A stretch of DNA of 33,314 nt from Pseudomonadota bacterium (GTDB taxonomy: Bacteria > Pseudomonadota > Gammaproteobacteria > Pseudomonadales > Moraxellaceae). This document shows, piece after piece, positions 24,451 to 33,288 of the stretch (within the stretch, counting starts at the first letter, position 1; the number at the start of each line of letters is the position of its first letter). Made by a program: the position numbers and the translations under genes. Below the pieces are notes generated by a model. The model was not told the DNA's origin and ran no database searches. It saw only the letters and a program-made list of their open reading frames with translations. The DNA lies in assembly GCA_963204705.1 (NCBI GenBank), contig CAUJHL010000011.1, forward strand, positions 1 through 33,314. The letters run 5' to 3'.

Positions 24451-24635
24451 TTGAAAAATTCACAGTTACTGCGTGTTTGGCTCGAATCTGGCAGTCTGGA
24501 TACACGGCATCAGTACCGAAAGGCGCTGGCTATGGCACACTGGCTCATCTCCTTTCTTTGTGCGGATCGCTGCCTTAAACGACTGTCCCTTGCCAGATAA
24601 GGGTAGCGAAAGGATTTTTTGCCCAGAGGTTGTTC

Positions 24636-26450
24636 ATGTTCCGATTGTCCATCACCGTTCGGCTGTTCATTGCCGTATTGCTGACCGCCACTTTGGTCAG
24701 TGGTGCTGGATTGATGTTGCTGCACCGAAACATGCAGGAAGGCTTCACCAGTTATGTGGCCAAAGTTGAGCTCAGCAAACTGGATGGCGTCGTCAAACAA
24801 TTGACCGGCTATTATGCCTATCACCATGCCTGGCCAGAGGGCAGTCCGGAACAGCAACAACGCTGGCTGCGTGAAATCTGGGCCAGCAGTCGGTTTCAGG
24901 AGCGCTGGCGCCGGGAACAGCTGCGTGAAATGGCAGATCATTCGCTTTCCACGGCCTGGGATTTTAGTGCGGCGGATGGCAATGCGGATACTGGCCCAGC
25001 CAATCCCAATGACCTGAATGGGGGAGTGAACGGCGGAGTGACTGGAAAGCGCTCATCGTCGCTGACAGGCTCCCATTCCCATCGGCATCATTCCGTACCT
25101 GCCCTTCCGGCAGATAAACAACACAACCGAGAAAATCAGGCTGTGACGTCGGCTCAGAATCTTTCTGCTCCTGCCGGTGCTGCGACTAACGGTGCTGCTG
25201 CCGAGAGCCTGCCATCGCTGCTGTCGCCAGAAACTACCGTGCCCCAGGTCATTGCGGCTTCTGAGCTTCCACCGTATAAACCGCCATCCTCCAATGGCTC
25301 TGCGCCCTTGGACCCACCGCCTCCCGTGGTATTAAAAGGACCCGATACGGACGCCGATCGCCTGGGTCTGGGGAGTCGTCTGGGCTTGCTGGATGTGAAT
25401 GGCAACCCAATCGCCGGCCGTACCGCGATTAAAGAGGCGCCTCGCCGGCCGATACTGCTGAATAAACAGATCATTGGCTACCTGACGCTGATCCCCGCGG
25501 CGGATCCGCAGGACTCATTGTCTGCGGCATTTTTTAGCGATCAGGCCGAGCAGCTGGTCTGGATTGGCCTGTTTAGCATTCTGGTCAGTGCGCTGGCGGC
25601 ACTGGTACTGGCCACTCATTTTCGGGCGCCGATCCGCTTGCTGGTTCAGGCCGCGCGGCGGCTGACTACTGGCAAATTTGACACCCATGTGGATGTGCAC
25701 CGTAGCGATGAGCTGGGAACGCTGGCGGATGCCATGAATCAGCTGGCACAAATGCTCGATCAGCATGAAACCTCTCGACGACAATGGGTTGCGGACACCT
25801 CCCATGAATTGCGGACACCCGTGGCGGTGTTGCAGGCACAAATCGAAGCCATGCAGGATGGCGTCCGGCCTACCACGGCGGACAATCTTGAAGCGCTCAA
25901 ACGGCAGGTCTTGGGGCTGAGCAAACTAATCAATGACTTGCATCTGCTTTCCCGTGCCGATCTGGGGCAATTGCCCGTGCATCATCAACTGGTGGCGGTG
26001 GATGACATGGTGCGTGACCGGGTCGAGCGTTTCAGTGAGCGCTTTGCCCAAAAACCACTCACACTCACTCTGTGTAGTGACATGAGCGCGAATGAACTGG
26101 TGACTGACCCGCAACGGCTGGGGCAAGTGATTGATAATATGCTGGAAAACAGTTTTCGCTACACCGATGCTCCAGGGGAAGTTCGCCTCAGTATCCAGTG
26201 GACTGCGACATCCTGGGTGTTGCTACTGGAAGATTCTCCCCCGGGGGTTCCAGCCGAGATGATTCCCCGGCTGGGCGAGCGCTTTTACCGGGTGGATGTG
26301 TCGCGAAACCGCTCTAGCGGCGGCACCGGCCTCGGTCTTGCCCTGTGTCGTCAGCTTTCGGTGGCATTGGGGGGTAGTCTGGAATTTGCGCCTTCACGGC
26401 TAGGTGGATTACAAACACGCCTTGAATTACCACGAGTTTTAGCACAGTAA
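24636..26450 (+). CDS. baeS: BaeS-like sensor histidine kinase with enlarged sensor region
   Basis: Inner-membrane histidine kinase, 604 residues from the ATG at 24636 (AGAGG at 24625-24629; the upstream TTG at 24630 is not preferred). First membrane segment about 4-26, second about 306-328, then a HAMP linker. The phospho-acceptor motif DTSHELRTP has its His at 390, followed by N-box DNMLENSFRYTD and G-box GGTGLGLALCRQL. E. coli BaeS has 467 residues; the excess is mostly a low-complexity stretch at about 108-236, rich in Gly, Asn, Pro, Ser and Ala, with a SHSHRHH patch. BaeS/BaeR senses envelope stress in E. coli and Acinetobacter. The baeS name is by closest resemblance. The regulator gene follows after 109 bases. 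Confidence 0.88.
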   Translation: MFRLSITVRLFIAVLLTATLVSGAGLMLLHRNMQEGFTSYVAKVELSKLDGVVKQLTGYYAYHHAWPEGSPEQQQRWLREIWASSRFQERWRREQLREMADHSLSTAWDFSAADGNADTGPANPNDLNGGVNGGVTGKRSSSLTGSHSHRHHSVPALPADKQHNRENQAVTSAQNLSAPAGAATNGAAAESLPSLLSPETTVPQVIAASELPPYKPPSSNGSAPLDPPPPVVLKGPDTDADRLGLGSRLGLLDVNGNPIAGRTAIKEAPRRPILLNKQIIGYLTLIPAADPQDSLSAAFFSDQAEQLVWIGLFSILVSALAALVLATHFRAPIRLLVQAARRLTTGKFDTHVDVHRSDELGTLADAMNQLAQMLDQHETSRRQWVADTSHELRTPVAVLQAQIEAMQDGVRPTTADNLEALKRQVLGLSKLINDLHLLSRADLGQLPVHHQLVAVDDMVRDRVERFSERFAQKPLTLTLCSDMSANELVTDPQRLGQVIDNMLENSFRYTDAPGEVRLSIQWTATSWVLLLEDSPPGVPAEMIPRLGERFYRVDVSRNRSSGGTGLGLALCRQLSVALGGSLEFAPSRLGGLQTRLELPRVLAQ

Positions 26451-26559
26451 TATCAGATAATTGCCGCAGTTGAGGTGATGCCGATGCGGCCAAAACCCAA
26501 CGAGTTGACTGTCATCACTCTCGAATTTACATGCACAGCGCTATGTCAGGAGTTTCACC

Positions 26560-27303
26560 ATGGCCTTTACCCCGCAAAATTCCCTGATGCCCTCATCCCA
26601 TGGGCGGAACACCAGTGGTGACGAGCCCACACCCACCATCATGGTTATTGAGGATGAGATCGAGCTGGCCTCCTTGGTACAGGATTATCTTTTGCAGTCG
26701 GGCTATCAGGTCAAATGCTTTCATAATGGCAAGGAAGCCTGGGAAGCCTTTGAGCTGGTCAAACCGTCACTCGTTGTGCTCGATTTGATGTTGCCCGGCA
26801 TGGACGGCTTGGCACTCTGTCAGGCAATTCGGCGTGTTTCAGCGGTACCGATCATTATGGTCACAGCGCGTAGCGATGAAATTGACCGATTACTGGGCCT
26901 TGAGCTGGGCGCTGACGATTATGTCTGCAAGCCATTCAGCCCAAGGGAGCTGGTTGCCCGCGTTAAAACGGTACTACGCCGTGCGCCACCCACCGCGCAG
27001 GATCAACCGGCCCTGCAAATCCACAGTAACGAACAACGTGCCAGCCTGCATGGGCATTTATTGAACCTGACTCCCTCAGAATATCGTTTGCTCGCGCTCA
27101 TGTACGCCCATCCGGGTCAGGTGTATAGCCGTAGCCAGCTGCTGGATCACCTGAATCCCGAAGGTCTTGACGTGACAGACCGCGTGATTGATAGCCATAT
27201 CAAGAATTTACGTAAAAAAATCGCCGAGACCGCCAAACCGACCGATCATGAATGGGTACAATCCGTTTATGGCGTAGGCTACCGGCTGGAATTGCAGGGC
27301 TGA
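26560..27303 (+). CDS. baeR: OmpR-family response regulator, BaeR-like
   Basis: Cytoplasmic DNA-binding regulator of 247 residues and probable partner of the kinase upstream. After a Ser/Pro-rich leader of about 25 residues comes the receiver domain: IEDE acidic pocket (30-33), phospho-acceptor Asp75 in LDLMLPGMDG, Thr102 in MVTARS and Lys124 in YVCKPFSPREL. The C-terminal winged helix (about 150-245) has LTPSEYRLLALM and VIDSHIKNLRKKI. An AGGAG at about 26548-26552 supports the ATG at 26560. The 109-base gap after the kinase could hold a separate promoter. Targets, classically RND efflux genes for BaeR, are not in the window. Confidence 0.92.
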   Translation: MAFTPQNSLMPSSHGRNTSGDEPTPTIMVIEDEIELASLVQDYLLQSGYQVKCFHNGKEAWEAFELVKPSLVVLDLMLPGMDGLALCQAIRRVSAVPIIMVTARSDEIDRLLGLELGADDYVCKPFSPRELVARVKTVLRRAPPTAQDQPALQIHSNEQRASLHGHLLNLTPSEYRLLALMYAHPGQVYSRSQLLDHLNPEGLDVTDRVIDSHIKNLRKKIAETAKPTDHEWVQSVYGVGYRLELQG

Positions 27304-27331
27304 CCCATTATTCATAAGCCAGGAGAGCAGC

Positions 27332-27868
27332 ATGCTTAGCCCCCAACAGCAACAACTGGTTCAAGCGATCGTCCAACTGGATAGCCAGCAGGTCACGCAT
27401 CTGCTGTCCAGTGGGCTAGACCCGAATTTTCTGACGCCCGACGGCGGCCCGCCCATCAGCCTGATCTGTGATCAGCTCTACAGCTGGTGGGAACAGGTGT
27501 GTGAAGCCCATGAAAACAACCGGCCCCTGACACCCGAGCTCAAGCAATCACTGCTCAACCCTTATCAGTCGATCATTGACGCCCTGATTCATGCCAAAGC
27601 CAATTTGCATCTGTGGGATGCCGAGGAGTTTTACGGGCCCTTATGGGATGCGGCCAGCGCTGCCTGTGTGCCCGTGGTGCTGCGCTTGCTGGATGAAGGC
27701 GTCGATCCCAATCGGCTGGACGATGAAGGACTGACCATTTTGTCCTCAATCAGCCAGCTTTGGTTTGATTGTGATTATGACCAGATTGACTGGTCTGAAG
27801 CCTGGCCGGAGGAAAGGGAAACACTGGAGTTACTGCGCGAACGTGGTGCCAAAATGACCGGTGAATAG
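27332..27868 (+). CDS. Small ankyrin-repeat-like protein
   Basis: A 178-residue soluble acidic protein with two ankyrin-like segments: VTHLLSSGLDPNFLTPDG near the N-terminus and VLRLLDEGVDPNRLDDEGLT near residue 120. Between them is a Trp-rich stretch unlike a standard repeat. No signal peptide or membrane segment. AGGAGAGC about 6 bases before the ATG is a strong ribosome binding site. The gene follows the response regulator by only 28 bases and precedes a terminator, so it is probably in the same operon. Ankyrin repeats suggest protein binding; the partner is unknown. Confidence 0.85.
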   Translation: MLSPQQQQLVQAIVQLDSQQVTHLLSSGLDPNFLTPDGGPPISLICDQLYSWWEQVCEAHENNRPLTPELKQSLLNPYQSIIDALIHAKANLHLWDAEEFYGPLWDAASAACVPVVLRLLDEGVDPNRLDDEGLTILSSISQLWFDCDYDQIDWSEAWPEERETLELLRERGAKMTGE

Positions 27869-27916
27869 CCCCGTCATTCCTTCTTTGCCAATAGAATGAA
27901 AGGCATCATCAGACTT

Positions 27917-27960
27917 AAAAAAGAATGGCTTCGGTATTCTGACGAGCCACTCTTTTTCTT
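27917..27960. terminator. Bidirectional terminator after the ankyrin-like gene
   Basis: AAAAGA plus TGGCT (27917-27930) pairs with AGCCA plus TCTTTTT (27945-27957), with one A-C mismatch, around a 14-base loop. The A- and T-tracts allow it to serve both the ankyrin-like gene and the convergent lipase-like gene that ends at 28035. Confidence 0.65.
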
Positions 27961-28034
27961 AAGAATCTAGGTTCAGAATCCAGATATTGGTTTTCGGCAT
28001 TAAGGCTGATCCACACGCCTAAGATGACGACGGA

Positions 28035-29354
28035 TTAAAATCCGGCCGCCATTTCTTCAGGATCGACTGATTCGATGCGTTTGTAGCGGGGCGGCGGTAC
28101 ATGCGCACCTGGCACCAGCCAGGCAATCACCTGATCACGAACCCGCGGGTGATACTGCACTTCAAAATGGTTCATTCCGTAAAAAACCGCCTTGTGATCT
28201 TCCGGCACACGCAGTTGATAATCGGGGTTATCGTGTTCGCCCAACGCGCTGCGAATGCTGACCAGATAGTCGCCAATCGCTTCCATTGCCTTGGAAGTAC
28301 TGGGTTTGTCTTCAATCGTGGCGGCGACCATATAGGCGTTGATGTGGGAAGGAATTGGTGCGGGTTTGCGGCAATCATTGTACTGCCCATTACGCTGTTC
28401 CTGATGTTCCCAGTCATCATCGCGCACACTGCCATGACGCAAATCAATCACCCCGGCACTGCGGATTTCACCCAGCCGCGCCAGCGCACCAGCAAAGGGA
28501 ATACGCCCCAGTTTGTCGAGAAATAAAAAGCCCAGCCGTTCCAGTACAGCACCATGATGTGGCGAGCCCAGGCAGACAAGGTTATCGGCTTTGCTGAGCC
28601 AGCTATGGCCCATTTGTTTGCCATAAAACAGTGCGCTTCGGGACACCAGACCGCCCATGCTATGACCAATAAAATCAAGCTCGGTGATGTCGGGATTTTT
28701 GGTGACCAGTTCTTCCAGCAAACGGGCAAAACTTCGGCCATTCTGGGAAATCCGGCGACCGGTATTGTAGTTCAGGTAAAGGATGGTGCTCTTGGGCTGA
28801 CGGTACAGCAGTTGCTCACCCAGCCCAACGCTTTCGGTAGGATCCCAGCTCAGGTGGCTCAGGCAGAGGCCATGCACCATGATCACCACACGGCCCCGCA
28901 CTTCGCCCCGTTGCGGTTGGGCGTAGCGATCGTAAAACATCATATTGAGCGCCAGCGGGTTTTGCAGGCGCACCAGATGATCACCGGCGACACCATTGAG
29001 TACCCCAACCAAAAAATGCTGAAACGGCAGCAGTGGCTTGCGTTTATGGTACGGAGTCAAAAAGTTCCAGGTTCGCAGCCCCATTGCAACGCCCGTACCC
29101 GAGTGATGCATCACGTCTTTGACCGTATCATAAACACGCGAGGTCAGACCTTTGGACCACCAGCGCTGACCCTTGGAGTCATACAGGCCCAGAGGTCGCA
29201 AGACGATTTCACGATGAATCGCCTGCACCAGTTCGGTAATTTCGTTCAGTCCGCTCGTTGCCAGCTGTGCCAGACCCTCCACCAGATCCCCCTGATTAAC
29301 GGGTTCCTTGCTCAGGGTACAAAACGGTTCGTGCAAATGGGTCAGGCGCGTCAT
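28035..29354 (-). CDS. Alpha/beta hydrolase, lipase-like
   Basis: A 439-residue hydrolase. The frame opens at 29462, but the ATG at 29354 is chosen because GGAG (29365-29362, minus strand) sits 7 bases before it; the extra 36 residues of the longer form look untranslated. The fold is shown by the oxyanion strand VVIMVHGLCLSHLSW, the nucleophile elbow IGHSMGG with Ser at 232, and LVCLGSPHHGAVLER, as in triacylglycerol lipases and PGAP1-like esterases. NHFEVQYHP near the C-terminus may give the catalytic His. No signal peptide is evident, so it is probably intracellular. Substrate unknown; similar proteins are common in Acinetobacter relatives. It ends against the terminator at 27917-27960. Confidence 0.85.
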   Translation of the reverse strand: MTRLTHLHEPFCTLSKEPVNQGDLVEGLAQLATSGLNEITELVQAIHREIVLRPLGLYDSKGQRWWSKGLTSRVYDTVKDVMHHSGTGVAMGLRTWNFLTPYHKRKPLLPFQHFLVGVLNGVAGDHLVRLQNPLALNMMFYDRYAQPQRGEVRGRVVIMVHGLCLSHLSWDPTESVGLGEQLLYRQPKSTILYLNYNTGRRISQNGRSFARLLEELVTKNPDITELDFIGHSMGGLVSRSALFYGKQMGHSWLSKADNLVCLGSPHHGAVLERLGFLFLDKLGRIPFAGALARLGEIRSAGVIDLRHGSVRDDDWEHQEQRNGQYNDCRKPAPIPSHINAYMVAATIEDKPSTSKAMEAIGDYLVSIRSALGEHDNPDYQLRVPEDHKAVFYGMNHFEVQYHPRVRDQVIAWLVPGAHVPPPRYKRIESVDPEEMAAGF

Positions 29355-29800
29355 TGCGAAACTCCGGTGGTATATCCTTGCCAGTCCCTTTATCCGCCTG
29401 GATATCGGTATAACGGCTGGCGCTTTTGACACAATCAATGCAGACAAGTGACAAAAAGGCACAAATCCTTGCCCGATTGTGTAAAAAATTCACATTCCTG
29501 GTGAACTGATACGCCATTCAACGATAGGTGTCAATCCATACCGTAGATATAACTGAAGTCTTCCCGATCATTTTCAGGTTTTGTCCGACATCTGGTGCAG
29601 AACTCGATGGTTTTTTCGTCACGGCCAGTAACTAAGGAGGCCAGACAGTTATTTCCCCGTAAAAAACTTCCCTGTATGCACGCTGTATATATCTGCTGTT
29701 AAACGCTTGTGTTGCTACAGTGACAAGGCGTTTTCCACTGGTTTCAGTGGTGGCGATTCCGCTAAAGTAGCGCTCCAGACTCAACGGCGAGAACGATAGG
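29355..29800. other. Intergenic region between the lipase-like gene and yqiA
   Basis: 446 bases between divergent genes. I see no gene. A perfect AAGGAGG (29634-29640) is not followed by a usable start codon. A 6-bp stem-loop, CCACTG-gttt-CAGTGG, is at 29735-29750. TA-rich TGTATATATC around 29683 may be part of a promoter, but no matching -35 could be fixed. Confidence 0.5.
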
Positions 29801-30379
29801 ATGCAACTTATTTATATCCATGGATTGTCTGCGGATCATCACTCCGTCAAAGGTCAATGGCTGCAGGACTGGTGTGCCCAGCACCGGCCTGACATAGTGG
29901 TTCAGCGCCCCAATCTTAACCTTCCTCCCAGTGAGGTGATGGCGACTCTTGAGCAGCTGATCGCACACGATGCCCATACCGCACTTGTCGGTAGCAGTCT
30001 AGGTGGATTTTATGCGACAGCCTGTGTCGCGAAATGGGGACTTAGGGCTGCCTTGTTGAACCCCAGTGTGCGACCCTTTGATTCCATGCAGCGATTTTTT
30101 CAGCACGGTGAAACCCGCCATGCGACTGAAACGGGCTGGGTCATTACGCCCGACCAGTTAGACGACCTGAAGCAGCTGTATCGGCCGGTGCCGGTGCATG
30201 CGGAGCGTTTGATGGTTCTGTTGAAAGAAGGCGATGAAGTGCTGGATTATCAGATGGCTCTCTCGCATTACAGCCAGAAGGGTGCCCAGAGCATTATGTA
30301 TGTTGAACCCGGTGGCGATCATTTTTACCGGGACTTGCAAGACAAAATCCCGTTGATCATGGCGTTTTTATTCTCTTGA
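29801..30379 (+). CDS. yqiA: YqiA/YcfP-family esterase
   Basis: A 192-residue cytoplasmic alpha/beta hydrolase of the YqiA family, which in E. coli has esterase activity on short acyl and palmitoyl-CoA-type substrates. E. coli YqiA has 193 residues. The triad is visible: nucleophile Ser66 in GSSLGG, Asp145 in KEGDEVLDY and His174 in GGDHFYRD. The YIHGLSADHHS segment forms the oxyanion region. As in E. coli, it lies directly upstream of parE (about 100 bases), which strengthens the call. Confidence 0.93.
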   Translation: MQLIYIHGLSADHHSVKGQWLQDWCAQHRPDIVVQRPNLNLPPSEVMATLEQLIAHDAHTALVGSSLGGFYATACVAKWGLRAALLNPSVRPFDSMQRFFQHGETRHATETGWVITPDQLDDLKQLYRPVPVHAERLMVLLKEGDEVLDYQMALSHYSQKGAQSIMYVEPGGDHFYRDLQDKIPLIMAFLFS

Positions 30380-30483
30380 TGCTGTTTAAGTTGACACTTT
30401 TTTCCTGAGTGTGAGAGCGCAGTTGGCAACTTGTATCTGCCAGGCTCTTGCCGATATGGCCCATTTGCCGGAACTCTTTGCCG

Positions 30484-32361
30484 ATGTCTGTGTATACCGC
30501 TCAATCCCTCGAAGTCCTGACTGGCCTGGATCCGGTCAAACGCCGTCCCGGCATGTACACCGACACCAGCCGGCCTAACCATCTGGCCCAGGAAGTCATT
30601 GATAATGCCGTTGATGAGGCACTGGCTGGTCATGCCACTCAGGTCAGTGTGATGGTGCATGGCGACGGCTCCCTGTCGGTGCGGGACAATGGCCGGGGCA
30701 TGCCGGTGGACATTCATCCCGAGTACGGCCAAAGCGGTATTGAGCTCATCATGACGCGGCTGCATGCAGGAGGAAAATTTTCGACCGACAATTACCAGTT
30801 TTCCGGTGGTTTGCACGGCGTGGGTATTTCCGTGGTCAATGCGCTGTCCACCCGGGTTGAAGTCACGGTCTGGCGCTCCGGCAAACAGTACCGTATGAAT
30901 TTTGAGCACGGCGAACGGGTCAGCGACCTCGAAATCACCGATAGCCAGCCGAAACGGCAGACCGGTACGCTCGTGCGTTTCTGGCCGGATGCCCGCTATT
31001 TTGATCAGCCGCGTTTTGCGCTCAGGGCACTCAAGCATCTGCTCAAGGCCAAAGCAGTGCTGTGTGCGGGCCTGACGGTTTATTTTGAAGATCAGGACGC
31101 CAAGGAATCGCTGCAATGGCAATTTGACAATGGACTGGTGGATTATTTGCGGGAAGAAGTCGGCGAGCGCGACTGCGTACCCGCCGAGCCATTTTTTGCC
31201 CAGGGCAAAGCTGAGCGCGCTGCCTGTGAATTTGCCCTGTGCTGGCTCACCGAAGGCGGCGAAACGATCCAGGAAAGCTACGTCAACCTTATTCCCACTG
31301 CGCAGGGTGGCACACACGTCAATGGCCTGCGCACGGGAGCGACCGATGCCTTGCGTGAATTTTGTGAATTGCGCAATTTACTGCCCCGCAACCTGAAACT
31401 TTCCGCCGATGATGTCTGGGAAGGCGTGTGCTACGTCATTTCCCTCAAATTTCAGGAGCCGCAGTTTTCCGGCCAGACCAAGGAGCGCCTGTCGAGTCGT
31501 GAGGCCGCTCCCATCGTACAAACCATTGCCAAGGATGCCTTTAGCCTCTGGCTCAATCAGCACCCCGAGCTGGGCCAGCAACTGGCAGAAATGGCGATTG
31601 AACGCGCAGGTCGCCGACTGAAAGCCGCGAAAAAGGTCGAGCGCAAAAAAATCGTTTCCGGCCCGGCCCTGCCCGGAAAGCTGGCGGATTGCAGTGGTGA
31701 ATCGCGTGAGTCGACCGAGCTGTTTTTGGTTGAAGGGGATTCTGCGGGGGGCTCAGCCAAACAGGCCCGTAACCGGACGTTTCAGGCGATCATGCCGCTT
31801 CGGGGCAAAATCCTGAATACCTGGGAGGTCTCTGCGGACGAAGTGCTTGCATCGCAGGAAGTCCACGATATTGCCATTGCGATTGGCGTGGATCCCGGCA
31901 GTGATGACCTGTCCGAACTGCGTTATGGCAAAATTTGCATACTGGCGGATGCCGATTCGGACGGCCTGCACATTGCCACATTGCTGTGTGCCTTGTTTGT
32001 ACGGCATTTTCCTGCCCTGATTGAGCACGGCCATCTCTTTGTTGCCATGCCGCCGCTGTTCCGCATTGATGCTGGCAAGGAAGTGCACTACGCACTGGAC
32101 GAAGCGGAGCTGCAAGCTATTCTCAAGAAAATCAAACAGAAGAACCCTCAAATCACCCGCTTTAAGGGCTTGGGAGAAATGAATCCCCTGCAATTGCGGG
32201 AAACCACCATGGATCCAGATACTCGCCGGCTGGTGCAGCTTGATCTTGACGATCATCAGCATGCCGACCAATTACTGGATAAATTATTGGCAAAAAAACG
32301 CGCTTCCGATCGCAAATACTGGCTGGAAAGTAAAGGCGATCTGGCGGATATCGGAAACTAA
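30484..32361 (+). CDS. parE: DNA topoisomerase IV subunit B
   Basis: ATPase subunit of topoisomerase IV, which with ParC unlinks daughter chromosomes. The frame is open from 30448, but the ATG at 30484 (MSVYTAQSLEVL) matches family starts and gives 625 residues (E. coli 630). The GHKL ATPase shows RRPGMYTDTSRPNHL, the N-box VIDNAVDEALAG, DNGRGMPVD and GGLHGVGISVVNALS. The TOPRIM domain shows FLVEGDSAGGSAKQARNRT, PLRGKILN and LADADSDGLHI with its metal-binding acidic residues. The C-terminal FKGLGEMNPLQL is intact. The quinolone-resistance region is complete; no comment on resistance can be made without a reference. parC is not in the window. Confidence 0.98.
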   Translation: MSVYTAQSLEVLTGLDPVKRRPGMYTDTSRPNHLAQEVIDNAVDEALAGHATQVSVMVHGDGSLSVRDNGRGMPVDIHPEYGQSGIELIMTRLHAGGKFSTDNYQFSGGLHGVGISVVNALSTRVEVTVWRSGKQYRMNFEHGERVSDLEITDSQPKRQTGTLVRFWPDARYFDQPRFALRALKHLLKAKAVLCAGLTVYFEDQDAKESLQWQFDNGLVDYLREEVGERDCVPAEPFFAQGKAERAACEFALCWLTEGGETIQESYVNLIPTAQGGTHVNGLRTGATDALREFCELRNLLPRNLKLSADDVWEGVCYVISLKFQEPQFSGQTKERLSSREAAPIVQTIAKDAFSLWLNQHPELGQQLAEMAIERAGRRLKAAKKVERKKIVSGPALPGKLADCSGESRESTELFLVEGDSAGGSAKQARNRTFQAIMPLRGKILNTWEVSADEVLASQEVHDIAIAIGVDPGSDDLSELRYGKICILADADSDGLHIATLLCALFVRHFPALIEHGHLFVAMPPLFRIDAGKEVHYALDEAELQAILKKIKQKNPQITRFKGLGEMNPLQLRETTMDPDTRRLVQLDLDDHQHADQLLDKLLAKKRASDRKYWLESKGDLADIGN

Positions 32362-32526
32362 CCATGGAGAACCGTGGCTTCGTTGAAAGCATGTAGTCAA
32401 GGCTTGACGCACAGCACTAAAACAGGCATTTATCACTATAGTGTTGTACACATTTGCCAAAAAAGCACGCTGCCGGAGTGAAGGAATCGCCCGGCCACAT
32501 CCTTTCCAGTCACAGAGGTTTGTTTG

Positions 32527-32880
32527 ATGAATATACAGGTCCGTCATGACAATCATATCGAAGGGGGCGCTCGCCTGATCGAGTACGTCAACCAGCGACT
32601 CACACAGGAATTTGATCGACAGCATGACCGCATCACGCATTTTGAAGTCCATTTCAGTGATGAAAATTCAGCCAAACATGGCGATCACGAAAAAAAGTGC
32701 ATGATTGAAGCACGTGCTGGAGGGCTAAAGCCTATTGCAGTGACCTGCAAGAATGACACCATCGAGCAAGCGTTTGATGGTGCCATTGAAAAACTGCATC
32801 ACGCACTGGAGCATCAGATTGCCCGAAACTCAGGTTCCAAGCACAATGATCTCAAGCATCAGGAAGTCGAACTGGACTGA
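32527..32880 (+). CDS. HPF/RaiA-family ribosome-associated protein (short form)
   Basis: A 117-residue protein of the sigma-54-modulation/S30EA family, which binds the small ribosomal subunit and promotes dormancy or dimerisation. The beta-alpha-beta-beta-beta-alpha layout is visible, with IEYVNQRL, ITHFEVHFSDENS, CMIEARAGGLKPIAVT and EQAFDGAIEKLHHAL. It lacks the C-terminal dimerisation domain of long HPF. The ATG at 32527 follows AGAGG (32514-32518) by 8 bases; an in-frame TTG at 32524 is not preferred. It has its own leader of about 165 bases after parE. A TTGACG at 32404-32409 could be a -35 but has no matching -10 at normal spacing. A strong terminator follows. Confidence 0.85.
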   Translation: MNIQVRHDNHIEGGARLIEYVNQRLTQEFDRQHDRITHFEVHFSDENSAKHGDHEKKCMIEARAGGLKPIAVTCKNDTIEQAFDGAIEKLHHALEHQIARNSGSKHNDLKHQEVELD

Positions 32881-32938
32881 GATTCACTTACATTCAGTGT
32901 AATTGAGTACGGCTGGTTCATCAGCTGGGTTCGTGACC

Positions 32939-32965
32939 AAAAAGGCAGCCGGAGCTGCCTTTTTT
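32939..32965 (+). terminator. Rho-independent terminator after the HPF-like gene
   Basis: AAAAAGGCAGC (32939-32949), loop CGGA, then GCTGCCTTTTTT (32954-32965): a perfect 11-bp stem ending in T-run. It isolates the HPF-like gene from whatever is transcribed by the promoters further right. Confidence 0.92.
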
Positions 32966-33093
32966 ACATAAGGGGCAACACTCCCCCGAAATCCATAAAA
33001 AAAGTGCATGGCATCAACTCAAGTAAAAACAGTCTGCTAGAGCACTCATAGTATAAAAAGCATGCGAACAGATCGAAACCCTGAATAAAACAC

Positions 33094-33121
33094 TTGCCAC
33101 CCGTTCAGGATTCTCTATAAT
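33094..33121 (+). promoter_or_regulatory. Sigma-70 promoter upstream of probable stable-RNA operon
   Basis: TTGCCA (33094-33099), a 16-base spacer, and a perfect TATAAT (33116-33121). An AT-rich stretch lies upstream (TATAAAAAG near 33052 and GAATAAAAC near 33083), as for an UP element. No start codon with a ribosome binding site follows within the window, so the transcript is probably non-coding at its start. Confidence 0.65.
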
Positions 33122-33288
33122 GCACAACCACGGCGCTGCTGCCACTGAAAACCTTGTTGATAAACAAGCACTTATGAGATAAGTGACCTTAAAACGGTGT
33201 GATCAGGTGGTGGTTAAGCTGGGTGTATTGGATTGATGAGTAAGTTGGGTTGAGCTCCGGGATTTTGGCGGAAACGTTAAAAAAGGGC

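Noticed and set aside
28554-29429. Long plus-strand open frame opposite the lipase-like gene
   Set aside because: Mirror of a conserved hydrolase gene; no ribosome binding site and no motif.
29634-29640. Perfect AAGGAGG ribosome binding site in the lipase-yqiA gap
   Set aside because: No ATG, GTG or TTG at a usable distance opens more than a few codons; the nearest ATG, at about 29676, gives only 8 codons.
32364-32380. CCATGG/CCGTGG hairpin after parE as a terminator
   Set aside because: The stem is short and no T-run follows.
32404-32409. TTGACG as -35 of a promoter for the HPF-like gene
   Set aside because: At 16-18 bases downstream the sequence is CATTTA-like, a poor -10; the better TATAGT is 27 bases away.
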